Source of the DNA: Antilocapra americana | Lineage: Eukaryota > Chordata > Mammalia > Artiodactyla > Antilocapridae | DNA length: 64,000 nucleotides | NCBI GenBank assembly: GCA_007570785.1 | Contig: ML660213.1 | Span: 477,295-541,294, forward strand | Direction of reading: 5' to 3' | In this document: positions 23,531 to 33,499 of the stretch, piece after piece | Layout of the letters: each line of letters begins with the position of its first letter | Position numbering within the stretch: position 1 is the stretch's first letter | Notes under the pieces: model-generated | The model's input: only the letters and a program-made list of their open reading frames with translations | What the model was told of the DNA's origin: nothing | The model's database searches: none | Made by a program: the position numbers and the translations under genes

Positions 23531-24429
23531 CACTTCAACTTTCTGGAGATTAAAAAATTCTAATATCTTTGTTATATCACAAAAGATTTCTATTTATTTT
23601 GACTAGTGTGTGACTTGGAGATCAGGATCTAAAACTCTCTCCAGGTGATGCTAATATAGATGTTTCTGAGTTAGAAATAAAGATTGATATTTGATATTTA
23701 GTTATTGAAGCTAACATTGTAATTAATGTACTTCTAAAGATGTATAACTTTTGAAAATGGGATACTGGAGTTTGTGATATTAATCATCTTTAATTAAGAA
23801 ATATTATAGGGTGTGGGAAATGTCTCTAATGCTATTATGTAGACCTGAGAGTTTACTGCAAGAGGGAATAGCAATAAAACAATGTCTTAATTTATAGATG
23901 GCAAACAATCTGGAGAATTCATTCAGTAAGTACTGGTGCTAACATATAACCAACTGTAAATATTTTATGGGAAAATGGGCAGATTATTTCACCCAGCAAA
24001 AGCTAGTTTTCATGCTAATTACCTATGAGGATTGTTGATATACCTTTATCTGTCTGATTAATGCATATGCATTTTTGTAAATTTCTTTTACACAGAAGAC
24101 AAAAGTTATTAGAATTTCATAGTTCCTTTCAAAGGAAATGTTAAATTTGCACTTATAAAGGACCAAAGGGTTTAATCAGTTCAAGAATGAATGTTGTAAA
24201 ATATGCTAAAAAGTATATGTAATTGAAGGATGGAGATACTTCTTAGAAAAAGAATGCTCTTGACTATTAATTCCCGCACAGAAACTCTATCAGCATTAAA
24301 CATAACATTAGTGAGATTGACTTGGATGAGTCTTTCAGCTTACAGAAACAGACACAGTGCCAAAAAAAAAAAAATCTATACATAAGAAAAAATACAAATT
24401 TTCTAATTAAGATATAAATAACCTACGAA
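23531..24429. other. Unassigned AT-rich stretch
   Basis: No gene or repeat recognised. An A-run occurs near 24361-24373. Confidence 0.4.
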
Positions 24430-24640
24430 TGAGCTTCCCTGGTACCTCAGTGGTAAAGAACTTGCCTACCAATGCAGTAGATGCAGGTTTGATCCCTGGG
24501 TCAGGAAGAACCCCTGGAAAAAGAAATGGCAACCCACTCTAGTATTCTTGCCTGGAAAATCCTATGGACAGGGAAGCCTGGCGGGCTACATTCCATGGAG
24601 TTGCAAAAGAGTCAGACACAACTAAGAGACTGAACAACAA
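24430..24640 (+). mobile_element. Bov-tA SINE with target duplication
   Basis: Reads gagcttccctggtacctcag through cagacacaactaagagac and an aacaacaac tail. Flanks ctacgaat and ctatgaat are a one-mismatch target duplication. Confidence 0.94.
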
Positions 24641-25108
24641 CGGTCTATGAATAAATTTTAATCTCTAATTATTATATTCACTAGTGATTGGAAAGGTAGC
24701 TATTTATAATTTTCAGTGCAGTCTTAACTGTGACAAAAGTAAGAGAAGATATGTAAGCTGTGTTGCTTCATATTTTAGTAGATTCAGTAATGCTATAAAT
24801 ACTCCAGTTGCTCCTGTCTCTTCATGGCAACTCCATTTATCTTTATGTATTATTTGCCCCTTAAATTTTCCCCAGACCTTCTAAACAGATTAGTTTCTCT
24901 ATTTTGTCCTTGGTTAAATAATTGAAAATCGTTGTAGACATTTGATTTGCTATCTAACAACATTTCCTTGCCTATTTATCAGAAGCTTCATTGAGTGTCT
25001 CTTCAAATTTTTTATTAAAAATATTAAGCTTTAATGGAAAGAAGAGTTACTAGCAGTAGCCAAAAGTGGACTGAAACCTGGAAATGATATTGCATAACTG
25101 TCCCAGGC
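24641..25108. other. Unassigned AT-rich stretch
   Basis: No feature recognised. Confidence 0.4.
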
Positions 25109-25162
25109 AAAACTCTAAGCCTCTCTGATGTTCATTCTCTCATCTATAAACAAGGGGTAAGT
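25109..25162 (+). mobile_element. MIR fragment
   Basis: The words aaactctaagcctctctgat, ttcattctctcatctataaa and caaggggtaa match the MIR segment with ctctgagcctcagtttcc and catctgtaaaatgggg. Short and diverged. Confidence 0.45.
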
Positions 25163-25179
25163 CTACCCACAGTTTCATT

Positions 25180-25512
25180 TTCAGAGCCTTTTCAGGGCAG
25201 TTCTGGTCTCACTGGACTCCCAGATGGATTTCTGCTGATGTCTCTGGCCCGGTGAAGTGCATTTTCCCAGGGCCCAGGGCCTGGAGTGGTCAGGTGGTCA
25301 GCCCCACAGAGGGATGAGCAGTTCTTTGGCTCCTGTGGGATGGCAAACCTCCTTTGGTTTCCCTGCGTGATGGAGGCCCTTCCCTGGGCCACCAGGTGCA
25401 TCTGGGTGGGCTGTGCGAGATCCTGGGATCACAGAATAGTATTTCTCAGGTCTGATCTCAGCTGTGCAGTTTCAACAGCCCTCCCTCCAAAGAAGGGATT
25501 TGCCTATCTGGG
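25180..25512. other. GC-richer unassigned block
   Basis: This 330-base block is clearly richer in G and C than its flanks (for example cccagggcccagggcctgg). A plus-strand frame from 25286 runs through it and on into the following BovB, so that frame is partly repeat and unlikely to be a gene. Origin unknown. Confidence 0.4.
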
Positions 25513-25514
25513 CA

Positions 25515-25661
25515 GCTCAGTTCAGTTCAGTCACTCAGTCATGGCCGACTGTTTGCGACCCCATGGACCACAGCACGCCAGGCTTTACTGTCTATCACCA
25601 ACTCCTGGAGTTTACCCAAACTCCCTGGTGGCTCACTTTACTGCTGAGCCACCAGGGAAGC
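25515..25661 (-). mobile_element. BovB 3' end joined to SINE head fragment
   Basis: Minus-strand BovB tail and 3' end (cagttcagttcagtcactca to ctcctggagtttacccaaac) run directly into ctccctggtggctc...gagccaccagggaag. That last piece is a short palindrome of the Bov-tA head. Confidence 0.85.
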
Positions 25662-25827
25662 TGATGGAATGCTCATATATATTTTTTCTTTTGGTCATGT
25701 TTTGTTGTGCTTTATATTTTTGTGAGCTTCTTTAATGTTATCTTCCAAATCTTCTATTGGATTTTTTAAATTCTATTTTTTAATTAATTTATTTGCAATT
25801 TCTTTTTTATAATTAATCCTTATTGGA

Positions 25828-26196
25828 GTAGTGGCACAGTGGTAAAGAATTTGCCTGCCAATGCATGAGACATAAGACACACAAGTTTGGTCCCTGGGTG
25901 GGAAGGTCTCCTGCAGGATATTTAGTCACTCAGTCATGTCCAACTCTTTGCAACTCCATAGACTGTAGCTCATGGATTGTCATTTCCTTCTCCAAGAGAT
26001 CTTTCTGACACAGGGATCGAACCTGCATCTCCTGTCTCCTGAATTGGCAGGCGGTTTCTTTAACAGTGAACCACAAATGAGGAAATGGAACCCACTCCAG
26101 TATTCTTGCCTGGAAAGTTCCATGGACAGAGGAGCCTGGAAGGCTACAGTCTATGGGGTCACAAAGAACTGGATACAACTGAGCACACACACACAC
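25828..26196 (+). mobile_element. Bov-tA SINE, split by a second SINE
   Basis: The head (cacagtggtaaagaatttgc to gtctcctgcaggat) ends at about 25919. The body resumes near 26077 (aggaaatggaacccactcc) and ends ggatacaactgagc. The two parts join correctly once the minus-strand copy between them is removed. Confidence 0.88.
25920..26076 (-). mobile_element. Bov-tA SINE nested in another Bov-tA
   Basis: Minus-strand copy from tttagtcactcagtcatgtc to gcggtttctttaacagtgaa. It lies inside the plus-strand SINE, so it inserted later. A segment around tgtagctcatggattgtcat shows an internal deletion of the Bov-A body. Confidence 0.88.
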
Positions 26197-26209
26197 ACAC
26201 ACACACACA
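26183..26209 (+). repeat. (CA)n microsatellite at a SINE tail
   Basis: About 13 uninterrupted CA units follow directly on the 3' end of the Bov-tA (ctgagcacac...). Confidence 0.97.
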
Positions 26210-26266
26210 GTTGTTTTACAATGTTGTATTAGTTTCTGCTCTACAGCAAAGAGGATCAGCTATACC

Positions 26267-26304
<38 letters not shown>

Positions 26305-26305
26305 C
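26210..26305 (-). mobile_element. L1 3' UTR fragment with (TA)n
   Basis: The segment gttgttttacaatgttgtat, ttagtttctgctctacagca, and aagaggatcagctatacc is the minus strand of a ruminant L1 3' UTR. The following tatacatatata word has expanded into a (TA)n run at 26274-26302. Confidence 0.65.
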
Positions 26306-27464
26306 TATTTTATTTTTAATTTAGGAAAAATATTCCTTTTTCTTTAAAACTCCTTTGAAACAAGCATTGTTATCTTTTTGTGGCAGTCAAATCTTTCATG
26401 TTTAAGATGTTATGGTTTATTTCCGAGTTTCTTCTTTCCCGTTAGCACAGAGACCTCTGATTTCCATTTTTTCTGTTTGCTTCTTTTTTTTTTTCTATTT
26501 CAGGCTTTCCTCACATCTCTGGGGACCTTGGTTCACCATTCACATTTGCTACTAAGGAACTAAAATGACAATAAGAAATACTGCGCACTGCGTGGCATAT
26601 TGCTCACAGGTTTACCTGGAAGGGATCTGTTTTGTTTTGTTGTCTCACAGAACCTCACGAAGGATGGCCATTACAATCGTAATGGTTCTAGTTAGCATGA
26701 TTCTCAGTATCTCTGAGCAAACTTCGGTTTCACTGCACAGAAAAAACTTCAGTTGGGGGAACGTCAGATGTTAATGGGGGGAAATAGCTTTGTTCAGATT
26801 ATACAGTACCTCACAACCATATTATGTGGCATTTGTTTCGCAGAGTTAAGAGGTATACCCATTCAGAGGAGGTGATCTCTGTGCACAGGCTGCAATGATA
26901 GAGTTCAGAGAGAGATGAGAGCACTTCTTGAAGTTCTGAGATGAACCTCACCCACTCAGGCACTGTTATTGGAATCTATGCGCCATTCCATGAGGCATTC
27001 AGAAGACGACTGTAGCTCTCTGCTATGCATCCTGAAGGACTGGCTTTCTTTTGTATCGTCTCACCAATAAAGTTGTTGATTTACTATGAAACCTAGGTTT
27101 GTTCTCTCCATTACTCTTTACCTTTCTCATGTTGTTTATTGATATACTAGTCACATAAACTATATTTGTAGAACCACTCAGTTCTTCTGCAGAGGGATTT
27201 TTTTTTTTTCAGGTTTCTTCCAAGAACGCATAAGCCTGCCCACCATTGTCCTGGGAGCCAAGGGTGAGCAGTGAGAGAAAATTCATATTTCAGTGTGCAA
27301 ACCTCAGTTTCCTCATTCTGTTTTTTTCATTATGACACCTTTCTAAGCATCACTTAGTCCTGGTTTCTACTCATTCAGATCATTTTTCATTCATGTTACT
27401 ATGGACTGATTTCTTATTTTCTGCTGAGTTAGCAGAGGATTAATTACATAATCTGCTAACTAAG
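26306..27464. other. Unassigned stretch containing a candidate small exon
   Basis: No established gene is recognised. The segment 26629-27105 has a 3' splice-site-like tract ending at 26650, an ATG at 26664 in good context (aaggatggc), and a 36-codon frame with a hydrophobic N-terminus ending at TAA 26772-26774. An AATAAA at 27066-27071 with a T/G-rich segment after it follows. An old LTR remnant could give the same pattern. See the findings. Confidence 0.3.
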
Positions 27465-27465
27465 A

Positions 27466-27600
27466 GATCCTGGAGTGGCTGGGCAACCCACTCCAGTATT
27501 CTTGCCTAGGAATCCGTATGGACAGAGGGGCCTGGTGGGCTGCAGCCCATGGCTTTGCAAAAAATTGGACATGACTGAGCAACTAAGCACAGCACAGCAC
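27466..27600 (+). mobile_element. Bov-A SINE fragment
   Basis: Body only: gcaacccactccagtattct, tggacagaggggcctggtgg, ggacatgactgagcaactaa, with a short (cagca)n tail. The tRNA head is missing. Confidence 0.9.
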
Positions 27601-28833
27601 AATAAAGAGGTATCTCAGCACAGTAACATTCCTTACACAGATTCCAACCAGCCCCACTCTTAAACCCCCTTGAGGGATTCTTGTGTCTCCAGATCCTAAA
27701 ACTTATTTAGGTTCTGTGGCATGAATCTCTTTGGCTTCAAAAATGTTTTATCTAAGCTGAAATATCTGCTACCATCACATAATGTACTTTCTAGCTACCC
27801 AAATTCTGTTAGCATGTTGTGGTTCTTATACTATTTTCATTAACTTGGGGGCATTATACTTTCTCAATCAGCTTACTACCATTTTATGAGAATTTCAAGA
27901 GGTAATAGAGATAAATCTACGTGTTCAGTCTGTTATTTTTAAAAAGAAGAGCATATTCTTTTTCTGTATGAATTTGGACATCAATTCAGTAAATATGATC
28001 TGGTACTATTTACTTTTTAAGATTTCCTATTGTGTTGACATTACATTTATTGCACCAAAATAGATGAATATGCTCCAAAGAAGTCTCATAGAAATGTCAA
28101 AAATTAACTAAACACAGGATAAGGAGAATGGAGTAAGAATGCTACTGAGATAGTGAAACATTTTATAGAATTATTCCAAGAAATTTCCCTCAAAGTAATC
28201 AACATGAAGAGCCCACAATATGATATAACCTAAACAACTAGATCCCTTTGGCCCTTGCTGCACACAACAGCATACGCAGACCACTTTGCATCTGTTGTCA
28301 GTCAAAGAGAAAAATCTTGAATCCCAAAGTGACAAAGATAGTAGAAAGAGCTTATTCTATACAATGAGAATGAAATCAATCCAAGTTTAAGGTGTTAACT
28401 GAAAAATTTTTTAAAAATAATTTCTAAATTATTTAAAAATAAATTATTAAAAAAATTATGTTTTTTGTTTTCCATAAGGTTTGTTCATTCCCACTGCCAA
28501 TCCAGCTCTGCTACTAAGTATTAAGAAAGCATATATTAATAAATTGAGATTGTCAGATCTTATCAATTTCAATGCTGTTAACCATATATGATGGTAATGA
28601 ATAACTTACGGTCTTATTTTTATGGACATATCATGAACTCTAACAGATACAGTCACAGAATTCAGAAAAGAAGACTTAACGCTGCAGCTACCTCTACTCC
28701 TAATACTGATAGCATCTGAGTTGTTATTTCATGTTTTAGGCAGAATAATCATCAAAAAATATGCCTAGGATGGGATAAATTAGATCATCAGTAAAAAAAA
28801 AAATCCATCAATACCATATTAGTAATCAAAGTG
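27601..28833. other. Unassigned AT-rich stretch
   Basis: No gene or repeat recognised. A tract of taaaaataatt-type words at 28400-28455 is low complexity. Confidence 0.4.
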
Positions 28834-29012
28834 GAAAGACTGAGTACAAGAGGAGACAGGAGTGACAGAGGATGATATGGTTGGATGGCATCACCAATTC
28901 AATGGACATGAGTTTGAGCAAACTCCAGAAGATAGTGAAGGACAGGGAAGGCTAACATGCTGCATTACATGGGTCACAAAGAGTCAGACATGACTTAGAA
29001 ACTGAACAATGA
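28834..29012 (+). mobile_element. BovB 3' end fragment
   Basis: Contains acagaggatgatatggttgg, atggcatcaccaattcaatg, gaaggacagggaaggc, and ends cagacatgacttagaaactg. Confidence 0.9.
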
Positions 29013-29193
29013 CAAAAAGTAGAATAAAATCATATAAAACTATTAATATTTTCCTGTTCCTAAACATAAGAGAAAGAGGTAATTTTATTTCCATATGTAC
29101 TCCTTATTTTGCAAGCAAAGTTTTCAAACTTAATTCATAATTTTGACACTGAAACTTTACCAAAAAACAAAAGCATTATTCAGTATTCTTTGA

Positions 29194-29261
29194 TCCAGTT
29201 CAGTTCTGTTCAGTTGCTCAGTCGTGTCTGACTCCTTGAGTCGTGTCTGATTCTTTGACTA
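29194..29261 (-). mobile_element. BovB/Bov-A tail fragment
   Basis: Short minus-strand tail: agttcagttctgttcagttg, then ctcagtcgtgtctgactcct, followed by an internal repeat of gagtcgtgtctga. Confidence 0.75.
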
Positions 29262-29595
29262 CAAATGAGATAATTACAAGTTGATCAATTTATGTAATAA
29301 AGGGTCTTGGTTCAGCTCATGTAGCAAGATTTTAAGAAGCTCGTAGATGACTGAAAATAGATTTGAAAGTTACAAAACTCATTCTCTCTCTCTGCTTCCC
29401 TCTACAGGCCTTCTTCATTCCCTTCAGGAAATAGACCAGTTTTGTCTATGTGGAGGAGGGCATAGTTTAAGCTACTTACAAAATGACATCCTCCCAGCCT
29501 TGGAATAATGAGGCTTAAAGCCCTGAACTCCAGCTTGAGCTCAAAAGTCCTGGGAATGAACTTTCACTGGATTTAGAAGTCATGAGTAGTGTCAC
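29262..29595. other. Unassigned stretch
   Basis: No feature recognised; a tctctctctctgc pyrimidine segment occurs near 29384. Confidence 0.4.
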
Positions 29596-29757
29596 ATCTG
29601 AATTGTACCCTTCTCCCAATTCATATGTTGAAGACCTAACTCTTAGTCCCGTAGAATGGGAGGACCTTTGTAGATAGGACCTTTACAGAAGTGAGTAAGT
29701 TAAAATGGGGCCATTAGGTTGGGCTCTTGTATTGTATGACTGGTATCCTTAGAAAGG

Positions 29758-30224
29758 TCCGTCTAGTCAAAGCTATGGTTTGCCAGTAGTCATGTACAGA
29801 TGTGAGAGTTGGACCATAAGGAAAGCTGAGTGCTGAAGAACTGATGCTTTTGAACTGTGGTGTTAGAGAAGACTCTTGAGAGTCCCTTGGACTGCAAGGA
29901 GATCTAACCAGTCCATCCTAAAGGAAATCGAGATCTAACCAGTCCATCCTAAAGGAAATCAGCCCTGAATATTCATTGGAAGGACTGATGCTGAAGCTGA
30001 AGCTCCAATATTTTGGCCACCTAAAGCAAAAACTGAACTCATTAGAAAAGACCTAATGCTGGGAAAGACTGAAGGCAGGAGAAGGGGACAACAGAGGACG
30101 AGGTGGTTGGATGACGTCACTGACTCAATGGATATGAGTTTGAGCAAGCTCCAGGAGATGGCAGAGGACAGTGAAGCCTGGCATGCTGCAAGCCAGAGGG
30201 TCTCAAAGAGAGGTCTCAGATGAA
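29758..30224 (+). mobile_element. BovB 3' part inside the MaLR LTR
   Basis: Begins gtccgtctagtcaaagctat and ends near catgctgcaagccagagg; the usual cgacactgagcgac terminus is lost. Contains a 31-bp direct duplication at 29899-29960. Confidence 0.92.
29899..29960. repeat. Perfect 2 x 31-bp tandem duplication within BovB
   Basis: The unit starting gagatctaaccagtccatcc occurs at 29899-29929 and again at 29930-29960 without mismatch. Other BovB copies in the window have it once. Confidence 0.97.
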
Positions 30225-30339
30225 ACCAAAGTTTTGACATTTTGATCTTGGACTGTCAGCCTCCAGATCAATGTGAAAATAAATTTCTTTTGTTTAAGTC
30301 ACACAGTATGTGGTATTTTGTTTTGGGAATCCTAGCAAA

Positions 30340-30342
<3 letters not shown>

Positions 30343-30385
<43 letters not shown>
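30343..30385 (+). repeat. (GT)n microsatellite
   Basis: About 21 uninterrupted GT units, followed by gcgcccgtgctcacacacat. It lies at the tail side of a minus-strand Bov-A copy, so in SINE orientation it is (CA)n. Confidence 0.98.
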
Positions 30386-30388
<3 letters not shown>

Positions 30389-30402
30389 CCGTGCTCACAC
30401 AC

Positions 30403-30755
30403 ATGACACTAAATCATGTCTGACTGGCTTCCTTTGTGGTTCAGCTGGAGAGAGTTAGGTTCGATCCCTGGGTTGGGAAGATCCCCTGGAGAAGGGAAGG
30501 GCTACCCACTCCAGTATTCTGGCCTGCAGAATTCCATGGATTTTATAGTCCACAGAGTCCCAAAATATTGGACACGACCGAACGACTTTCACTTTCACTT
30601 TTGTGACCCATGGACCGTAGCCCACCAGTATCCTCTGTCCATGAGATTTCCCAAGCAAAAATAGTGGAGTGGGTTGGTTAACATTTCTTGCTCCACGGGA
30701 TCTTCCCAACCAAGAGACTGAACCCACATCTCCTCCTTTGCAGGAGCAAACTCAT
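30403..30755 (-). mobile_element. Bov-tA SINE, split by a second SINE
   Basis: The tail piece (gacactaaatcatgtctgac, about 30403-30424) and the body and head (tgtgacccatggaccgtagc to catctcctcctttgcagg, from about 30599) are parts of one minus-strand SINE. Confidence 0.85.
30425..30598 (+). mobile_element. Bov-tA SINE nested in another Bov-tA
   Basis: Plus-strand copy from ggcttcctttgtggttcagc to cgaacgactttcactttcac, interrupting the minus-strand element. The head has a deletion (ctggagagagttaggttcg) relative to typical copies. Confidence 0.9.
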
Positions 30756-30756
30756 A

Positions 30757-31603
30757 CAAGTTCTGCAGTTGGCTATGATCCCTGACTCTCCCTATAGAAA
30801 TGGAAAGAAAATGCTGTAACTACTAGTTCCCACCAGAGAGGCATAGCTGCCGTGGTGATAAGAGCAACAACAACAAAAAAGAAGAACCAGTTCTACAGTT
30901 ACATAGGAGTTGGGGAAAGCATATTTCTAGAAAGAGAAAGAAATCTTCAGCTGACAAAGGAACAATGCCAGCAAATGAAATCATCTGTATATGGGTAATG
31001 ATTAAATTTTTAAATTTGAATATAAAAGAATGAAAATAATATGTAAAAGAATGAAAAATAAAGTGAACAGTAATATTAAAATGGACACCAATGTCCTAAC
31101 TACCAAGCTAAAGAGATCAAAAGTTACTGATATTTTTGAAGTTTACCATGTGACTTTTGTTTCTGTTCCTTTATGCCTAATCCTTACCTCAAGAAGTGGT
31201 CACTATTTCAAATATTTTCCTCTTTATTCTCTTTCTTTTCTTTATAGTTTTAGGAAGTAGGTAGCCCCAGAAATAAATATTTTTTGAGTTTGGCATCTTT
31301 TCAGGTTTTACATATAGTCAAATTCAACTATATGTGCTGTTATTTTTTCAACATTGTGTGCAAGTTGCTTCATTATTGCACTGAAAAGTAGGTTGCTCTT
31401 TTCTTTTTTTTACTGTTATGCAATATCGAAATTATATAGTATTTCACTGTACTAATGCATCATGTTATACTCACATATTTTCTAGAATTATAACTATTTT
31501 TGTGTTGTATAACAATGCGATTCTGATTCATATGCTTCCTAACATAAATGTGTTTTTTGCCATAAATATCTAGGTGTACAGTTGCAATAGCAGAAAGTAG
31601 AAT
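30757..31603. other. Unassigned AT-rich stretch
   Basis: No gene or repeat named. Confidence 0.4.
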
Positions 31604-31818
31604 AGCAGTTTTCAACCAGGGGTGAATTTTCCTTCCAGGAAACATTTGGTAACTTTTGGAGACATTTTGGATGTTGCAATCAAAAGGAAGAAGGAAAGCT
31701 ATTGGTATTTAGTGGACAGAAGCTGGGGATGCTGCTAAACATCTTTCAATACACATCCAGCCCTAACAAAGAATGGCCCAACTCAAAATGTCAATATTGC
31801 CACTACTGAGAAAGCCTC
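31604..31818 (+). mobile_element. MER5A (hAT-Charlie MITE)
   Basis: Nearly complete. The left terminus is cagttttcaaccaggggtga. It continues through ggaaacatttggtaactttt, ggagacattttggatgttgc, cagaagctggggatgctgct, aaacatctttcaatacacat and caaagaatggcccaactcaa to the right terminus actgagaaagcctcctg. Non-coding and dead; ancient among mammals. Confidence 0.88.
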
Positions 31819-32905
31819 CTGTAAAGGATGTATACCTTCAAATTTATTGTCCTACTGTTTTACCATTTGCCTATAGATTAGAAGAACTTCTTCCATGCCA
31901 AATCTTGTCAGTGCTTTATACTGATATATTGACAGATTCTTAATGTCTTTTTGAATTTGTTGGGAATCTAATTTTGTTATTTTCCTAATAACCCCCACTC
32001 TGTAAATTTCTTCATTGTTTTTGTAACTTTTTAGACCTGAGCTTATGTATGGTATTGTCTTACAACACAATCTTCCTTTCATCTTTCTTCAACTTTATAT
32101 TTCTTATCAGGAAGAGGACCTTAAAAACCTCAAATCCCCAGACCTCAAGGAAGGTCAAAAGGAACCAGTCACTGACTTCAGCATTTGTTATCTGCTCTAG
32201 TAAAGCCTGCTTGGCTTTTGTTTCTCCTTCTTCCCCTCCTTCATTATTTGATTTTTTTTCTTTCTTTTTTTCCACCCTTCCCCCTTGCTAATTTATTCCC
32301 TTATCTGTGAATTTACATGTATTTAAAAATATACTTTATCTAATAATTTTGGTGTTACATTATTTATTTATACTATTATTATTTATTTAGTATTTTATAC
32401 AGAAAAGGTTTATAAGATATTCAGTCTACAACAATTATAAATGAAATTTGGGATCATGTTTTAGGCTTATATTTGTATTATATAAAATGCAAAATGGTAT
32501 GTTTATTGAATTTTATATTAATTTCTTTTCCCCATAAAGTCCATGGTACTTGACTAAAGGCAAATGTTTTAGTCCCTAACCACATGATTAGAAGACACAA
32601 CTAAAACTGAATAAACATCTTATTTGCCAATTGCTATGAAAATTTCCCTAAGCTGACACTGAAACTTAGAGAATATATGTGACATGCATCTTAAACCTGA
32701 TTGTGTCTCTTCATCCCTTCTGTAAATCCTTTACTCCTTTGTCATCTCTCTCTTCAAGAGACTGCTTTATCGGGTTCCCAGCTAAGGGCCACTTTCACAT
32801 GGTGGCTAGACTTAGCCTCCTCTAGGTATGTTAGTTACCTGTATCATAGGCATTTGTGGAGTTGGTTACACAAATACAAATGCCTTTGCTGCCTCATCCG
32901 GCCAT
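31819..32905. other. Unassigned stretch
   Basis: Includes a pyrimidine-rich region at 32219-32285 (ttctccttcttcccctcctt). No gene or repeat recognised. Overlapping opposite-strand frames at 32049-32291 are low-complexity readings. Confidence 0.4.
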
Positions 32906-32960
32906 CATCCATATCTCTCACATTGGCAGGTGGATTCTTTATCACTGAGCCACGTGTGAA
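32906..32960 (-). mobile_element. Bov-tA head fragment
   Basis: Only the tRNA-derived head remains: tctcacattggcaggtggat, tctttatcactgagccac. Confidence 0.7.
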
Positions 32961-33336
32961 ACTTCTAAAAATTGTATGTGTCATAACTAAGAAATACTTT
33001 ATTGCTAAAAAAAAATAAACATCGTCTGATCCTTCAGTAAATCATGATCTATTTGCTAGTGGGGGGTTCTTGATTACTTCTTGATAGCTGCTGATTGATC
33101 ACAGTGGTGGGGTGTTTGCGGCAATTTCTTGAAATAAGAAAACAATGCAGTTTGCCACAATGATTGACTGACTCTTCCTTTCTAGAATGATTTATCTGTA
33201 GCATGTAATGCTGTTAGATAGCATTTATTATCCACAGAAAAACTTCTTTCAAACTTGGACTCAATCCTCTCAAATACTATAACTGTTTTACCAAGTTTAT
33301 GTCATATTCTAAATCCTTTGTTGTTGTCATTTCAAC

Positions 33337-33492
33337 AATCTTCACAGCATCTTCTTCTTTTTTTGCCATGCTGTGTGGCTTGCAGGATCTTAGTTGCCTA
33401 ACTAGGAATCAAACTCGTGCCTTGACAGTAAAATTGCTGTTGAGTACTAACCACTAGCCCACCAGGGAACTCCCAATCTTCACAGCATCTTC
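33337..33492 (-). mobile_element. CHR SINE in Tigger1 with perfect 18-bp target duplication
   Basis: The SINE body (33355-33474) runs minus-strand: gccatgctgtgtggcttgca, gatcttagttgcctaactag, gcccaccagggaactccc. Both sides carry aatcttcacagcatcttc (33337-33354 and 33475-33492), which is Tigger1 sequence duplicated on insertion. Confidence 0.96.
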
Positions 33493-33499
33493 ACCAGAA

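Larger units (their letters stand above)
29596..30342 (+). mobile_element. MaLR LTR split by BovB
   Basis: The left part reads caattcatatgttgaagacc, taactcttagtcccgtag, aaaatggggccattaggttg, and actggtatccttagaaag. The right part reads ctcagatgaaaccaaag, ttgatcttggactgtcagcc, tgaaaataaatttcttttg, and aagtcacacagtatgtggta. Together they form one MST/MLT1-class LTR from which about 100 bases are missing at the BovB insertion site. Confidence 0.7.

Noticed and set aside
25286..25735. A 149-codon plus-strand frame
   Set aside because: Its second half lies in BovB 3' sequence and a SINE head fragment; no start context, splice signals or known domain were found.
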